Source of the DNA: Streptomyces sp. Ncost-T10-10d | GTDB taxonomy: Bacteria > Actinomycetota > Actinomycetes > Streptomycetales > Streptomycetaceae | Assembly: GCF_900091955.1 (NCBI RefSeq) | Contig: NZ_FMDF01000133.1 | Span: 1-64,000 of the forward strand | DNA: 64,000 nt | Direction of reading: 5' to 3' | In this document: in pieces, positions 61,625 through 64,000 of the stretch | How positions within the stretch are numbered: position 1 is the stretch's first letter | Layout: each line of letters opens with the position of its first letter | Program-made: the position numbers and the translations under genes | The notes under the pieces: generated by a model | Databases searched by the model: none | Seen by the model: the letters and a program-made list of their open reading frames with translations, nothing else | What the model was told of the DNA's origin: nothing

Positions 61625-63577
61625 GTGCGAATTCATCTGGTGACCATGCCGTGGCAGCCGCTCGAACTCCCCTCTCTCCAAGTGGGACTGCTGCACTCAC
61701 TGCTGCACCGCACCCGCCCGGACGACGAGGTGCGTGAGTTCCACGGCTCCTTGCGCTGGGCGGAGTACCTGCTGGAACGCTCGCAGGGAGCGCTGCGACC
61801 CGGCGATCACGTCGCGGTGGGGAGCGAATCGATCTTCGACGGCCTCGGGGACTGGGTATTCTCCGGTGTCCTGTACAAGGATCCCGAATGGGGTGTGGCC
61901 CGGCTGAAGGACTATGCCTCGCGGCGCGGGATCGATATCGGCACGGCGGCCGCGATGCGCACCCATGCGGCGGAATTCATCGACGAGAGCGCGAGCGCCG
62001 TGCTCGCCGGCCTTCCCGATGTCGTGGGGTTCACCTCCACATTCATGCAGAATGTCTCCTCGCTGGCGCTTGCCGCAGAACTCAAACGACGCCGCCCCGG
62101 ACTGGCCGTCGTATTCGGCGGCAGCAATTGCGACGGCCCGATGGGGCATGCCCTGCACCGTAATCACCGATTCGTCGATCATGTGGTGCGGGGCGAGGGG
62201 GAGTATGCCTTCCCCGCCCTTCTCGCCCATCTCGAAGCGGGCACCGCACCGGACGATGTGCCCGGGCTCTGCTGGTGGGACGGGGAGGAGTCACGGGCCA
62301 ACGAGGAGTCCCGTCGCACGGTGGCGCCCGGCGACATCCCCTCACCCGACTACGACCTCTGGCAGGAGGCCCTCGACGCCTCCCCGCTCGCGGAGTACGT
62401 CCATCCGAAACTGGTGGTGGAGGGCGCCCGCGGCTGCTGGTGGGGCGAGAAGCACCACTGCACCTTCTGCGGACTCAACGGATCGGCGATGGCCTTCCGC
62501 TCCAAGCCCGGCGGACAGCTGTGGAACGAGGTCGACCGCCTCGTGCGACGCCACCGCATCCTGGACCTCGTCACCGTCGACAACATCATCGACATGGCGT
62601 ACTTCAAGGATTTCCTCCCGCTCGCCGCCGACAGCGGCTGGGACCTGCGCATGCACTACGAGGTCAAGTCCAACCTCACGCCCGAACAGCTGGAACTGCT
62701 GAGCCGGGCCGGCTCGGTCCACATCCAGCCGGGTATCGAATCCCTCAGCAACAAGGCTCTCGACCTCATGAACAAGGGTGTCAGCGGGGCCCGTAACATC
62801 CGTACGCTCCGCGAGTGCGAGAACCACTCGCTCACCTGCTCCTGGAACTATCTCTACGGCTTCCCGGGGGAGAGTGCCGAGGACTACACCTCCGTCATCG
62901 ACCAGATGCCCGCGCTCGTCCATCTCCAGCCGCCCGGCGGCGCCCACCGCATCCAACTGGAGCGGTTCAGCCCCAACTTCGCCAACCCGGCGCTCGGTTT
63001 CCAGCAACGACGTCCTGCCGAAATGTACCGCCATGTCTATGATCTGCCCCAGGAAGAAATGACCGATCTCGTCTATCTCTTCGACACCCCGCCCGCCGGC
63101 ATCGGCGGCGAGACCGAAGAGCGACTGAAGACCGCAGCCCGCGCCTGGTACACCGGATACCCCGCCTCCACCCTGGTCCTGGAACAGCCCGGCAGCCCGG
63201 ACGGCGAAGACGTGCTCCTCGTCCACGACCGACGGCACGGCTGGCCGCGCCGCACCCACCGGCTGGCCGGCTGGCGGGCCGCTGCTCTGCGCCATCTGGA
63301 GGCGGGCCGCACCCGGTCCGCCCTGCACCGGCTGCTCACCGCCGACGGAGGCCCGCCGTCCGGCGAGGCGCTCGGCGAATGGCTCGATCACGCGGTCTCC
63401 CTGGGACTCCTCTACGACGACGGACGGTCGTACGTGGCGCTGCCCACCTGGCACGTTCCGGTCCGCTCGGTCGAGTGCGCCCAGGAGCCGGACGCCCACA
63501 CGGTCGAGCCCGCCCCGGCGCAGGAGGCCCGCTCGGTCGAACGCACCCCGCTCCCGGGGGAGAGGGTCGCCGGATGA
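61625..63577 (+). CDS. B12-binding radical SAM RiPP maturase
   Basis: A 650-residue protein. The N-terminal 200 residues resemble a cobalamin-binding fold (VGFTSTFMQNVSSLALAAEL, AVVFGGSNCDGPMG, VRGEGEYAFPALLAHLE). The radical-SAM cluster motif is the C-x7-C-x2-C form, Cys271, Cys279 and Cys282 (GCWWGEKHHCTFCG), typical of RiPP maturation radical SAM protein 1. VTVDNIIDMAYFKDFLP, GIESLSNKALDLMNKGV and YLYGFPGESAEDY follow. The last 180 residues form a C-terminal extension. The GTG at 61625 is chosen because GGGAGG ends four bases before it and overlaps the ATG at 61613. The stop overlaps the next gene (ATGA). Confidence 0.9.
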   Translation: MRIHLVTMPWQPLELPSLQVGLLHSLLHRTRPDDEVREFHGSLRWAEYLLERSQGALRPGDHVAVGSESIFDGLGDWVFSGVLYKDPEWGVARLKDYASRRGIDIGTAAAMRTHAAEFIDESASAVLAGLPDVVGFTSTFMQNVSSLALAAELKRRRPGLAVVFGGSNCDGPMGHALHRNHRFVDHVVRGEGEYAFPALLAHLEAGTAPDDVPGLCWWDGEESRANEESRRTVAPGDIPSPDYDLWQEALDASPLAEYVHPKLVVEGARGCWWGEKHHCTFCGLNGSAMAFRSKPGGQLWNEVDRLVRRHRILDLVTVDNIIDMAYFKDFLPLAADSGWDLRMHYEVKSNLTPEQLELLSRAGSVHIQPGIESLSNKALDLMNKGVSGARNIRTLRECENHSLTCSWNYLYGFPGESAEDYTSVIDQMPALVHLQPPGGAHRIQLERFSPNFANPALGFQQRRPAEMYRHVYDLPQEEMTDLVYLFDTPPAGIGGETEERLKTAARAWYTGYPASTLVLEQPGSPDGEDVLLVHDRRHGWPRRTHRLAGWRAAALRHLEAGRTRSALHRLLTADGGPPSGEALGEWLDHAVSLGLLYDDGRSYVALPTWHVPVRSVECAQEPDAHTVEPAPAQEARSVERTPLPGERVAG

Positions 63578-64000
63578 GCACCCTGCCCGCACCCCCGGCC
63601 CGTATGGCCCTCTCCCTGCCTGCTCTGCATGTGCCGTACCGGATCGACGGACGGCTGGTGATGGTCGACGAACCGCTGCGGCTGGGCGCGGGCGGCCAAC
63701 GGGCGGCGGCCGCGGCCCAGTTCCTGCGCGAGTGCCAGAGCCACGACCTCGTCGTGCACTGGACTCCGGCGACCGACGACCCCCTGTTCACCGGCTCCAC
63801 GAACGAGGTGTCCGCGACAGCCGGCCTGCTGCGCCACCTCCCCGCCCCCGGCCCGCTGCCCGGCGAGCCGCCGGAACTGGCCGTCTGGCGGGACCGTCAT
63901 GCCTACGGGCAGCTCTACCACCGGCGCGGGCCGGACTTCGTGACGGTCATGGACCGCAGGGAGCCATCGGCCGCAGCCCGCTTCACGATCGAGCACCCCG
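63574..64000 (+). CDS. DUF5825-like protein of the RiPP locus (partial)
   Basis: The first 142 residues of a protein cut by the right edge. ALSLPALHVPYRIDGRLVM starts the chain, FLRECQSHDLVVHWTPA follows, and RRGPDFVTVMDRR ends the visible part. I recall DUF5825 proteins next to B12 radical-SAM maturases in Streptomyces; this match is from memory and modest. The ATG overlaps the maturase stop, so the two are co-translated. Confidence 0.65.
   Translation, partial: MSTLPAPPARMALSLPALHVPYRIDGRLVMVDEPLRLGAGGQRAAAAAQFLRECQSHDLVVHWTPATDDPLFTGSTNEVSATAGLLRHLPAPGPLPGEPPELAVWRDRHAYGQLYHRRGPDFVTVMDRREPSAAARFTIEHP

Overview
The window is high-GC actinobacterial DNA and almost certainly comes from Streptomyces. 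Signs of this are strong G/C bias at third codon positions, frequent GTG starts, GTGA/ATGA stop-start overlaps, a conservon, twin-arginine-type signal peptides and many LacI-family regulators. I read about 45 intact protein genes, one tRNA-Pro(GGG), three remnants, and two regulators that appear broken by single-base frameshifts. No rRNA, CRISPR array, complete insertion sequence or replication origin was seen.

Layout. 1-1900: a gene-poor stretch and one small secreted protein followed by two strong hairpins. 1946-6064: a conservon (cvnA-D) plus a GAF protein, an inner-membrane G-protein signalling module. 6180-21972: a polysaccharide/glycoprotein utilisation locus. One arm (minus strand) encodes an M60 metallopeptidase, a PL8 lyase and a DUF2264 protein. 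The central minus-strand pair is a 2-hydroxyacid dehydrogenase and a LacI regulator. The other arm (plus strand) encodes an LplB/YtcP-type ABC importer with its lipoprotein, an M1 metallopeptidase and a beta-helix protein. The two arms share the motif AACCGCTTAC upstream. 22021-33008: a frameshifted LacI regulator, an NMT1/TauT-type ABC importer, a 5'-truncated TetR gene, a TIM-barrel isomerase, a 1160-residue ThuA/sugar-dehydrogenase/PKD/CBM exoprotein, and a split transketolase. An AGAAAGCGCTTTCT palindrome precedes both the importer and the ThuA protein, suggesting one small regulon.

33136-44389: an accessory region starting at tRNA-Pro. Beside the tRNA is a two-gene candidate conflict/defence system: a Trypco2-like small protein and a 1212-residue trypsin-like/STAND-NTPase/helical-repeat protein. 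Next come small secreted proteins, a lipoprotein, degraded coding remnants, an EF-G paralogue with a 38-residue Cys-containing peptide upstream, and a methyltransferase.

44501-53595: a DUF2510 membrane protein, a TetR-controlled acyl-CoA synthetase/enoyl-CoA hydratase pair, an S66 LD-carboxypeptidase, and a FadR-type regulator next to a lutABC L-lactate oxidation operon with matching TGGTC-N-GACCA operators. 53641-61196: a second sugar locus that repeats the DUF2264 + hydroxyacid-dehydrogenase pairing of the first one, here with a MalFG-type importer and a DeoR/LacI hybrid regulator that appears frameshifted. 61407-64000 (open at the right edge): a probable RiPP locus made of a 27-residue charged peptide with a very strong ribosome binding site, a B12/radical-SAM maturase and a DUF5825-like protein.

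All functions are read from sequence features and family knowledge; no database search was run. The two items most worth following are the Trypco2/trypsin-STAND pair and the short-peptide radical-SAM locus.
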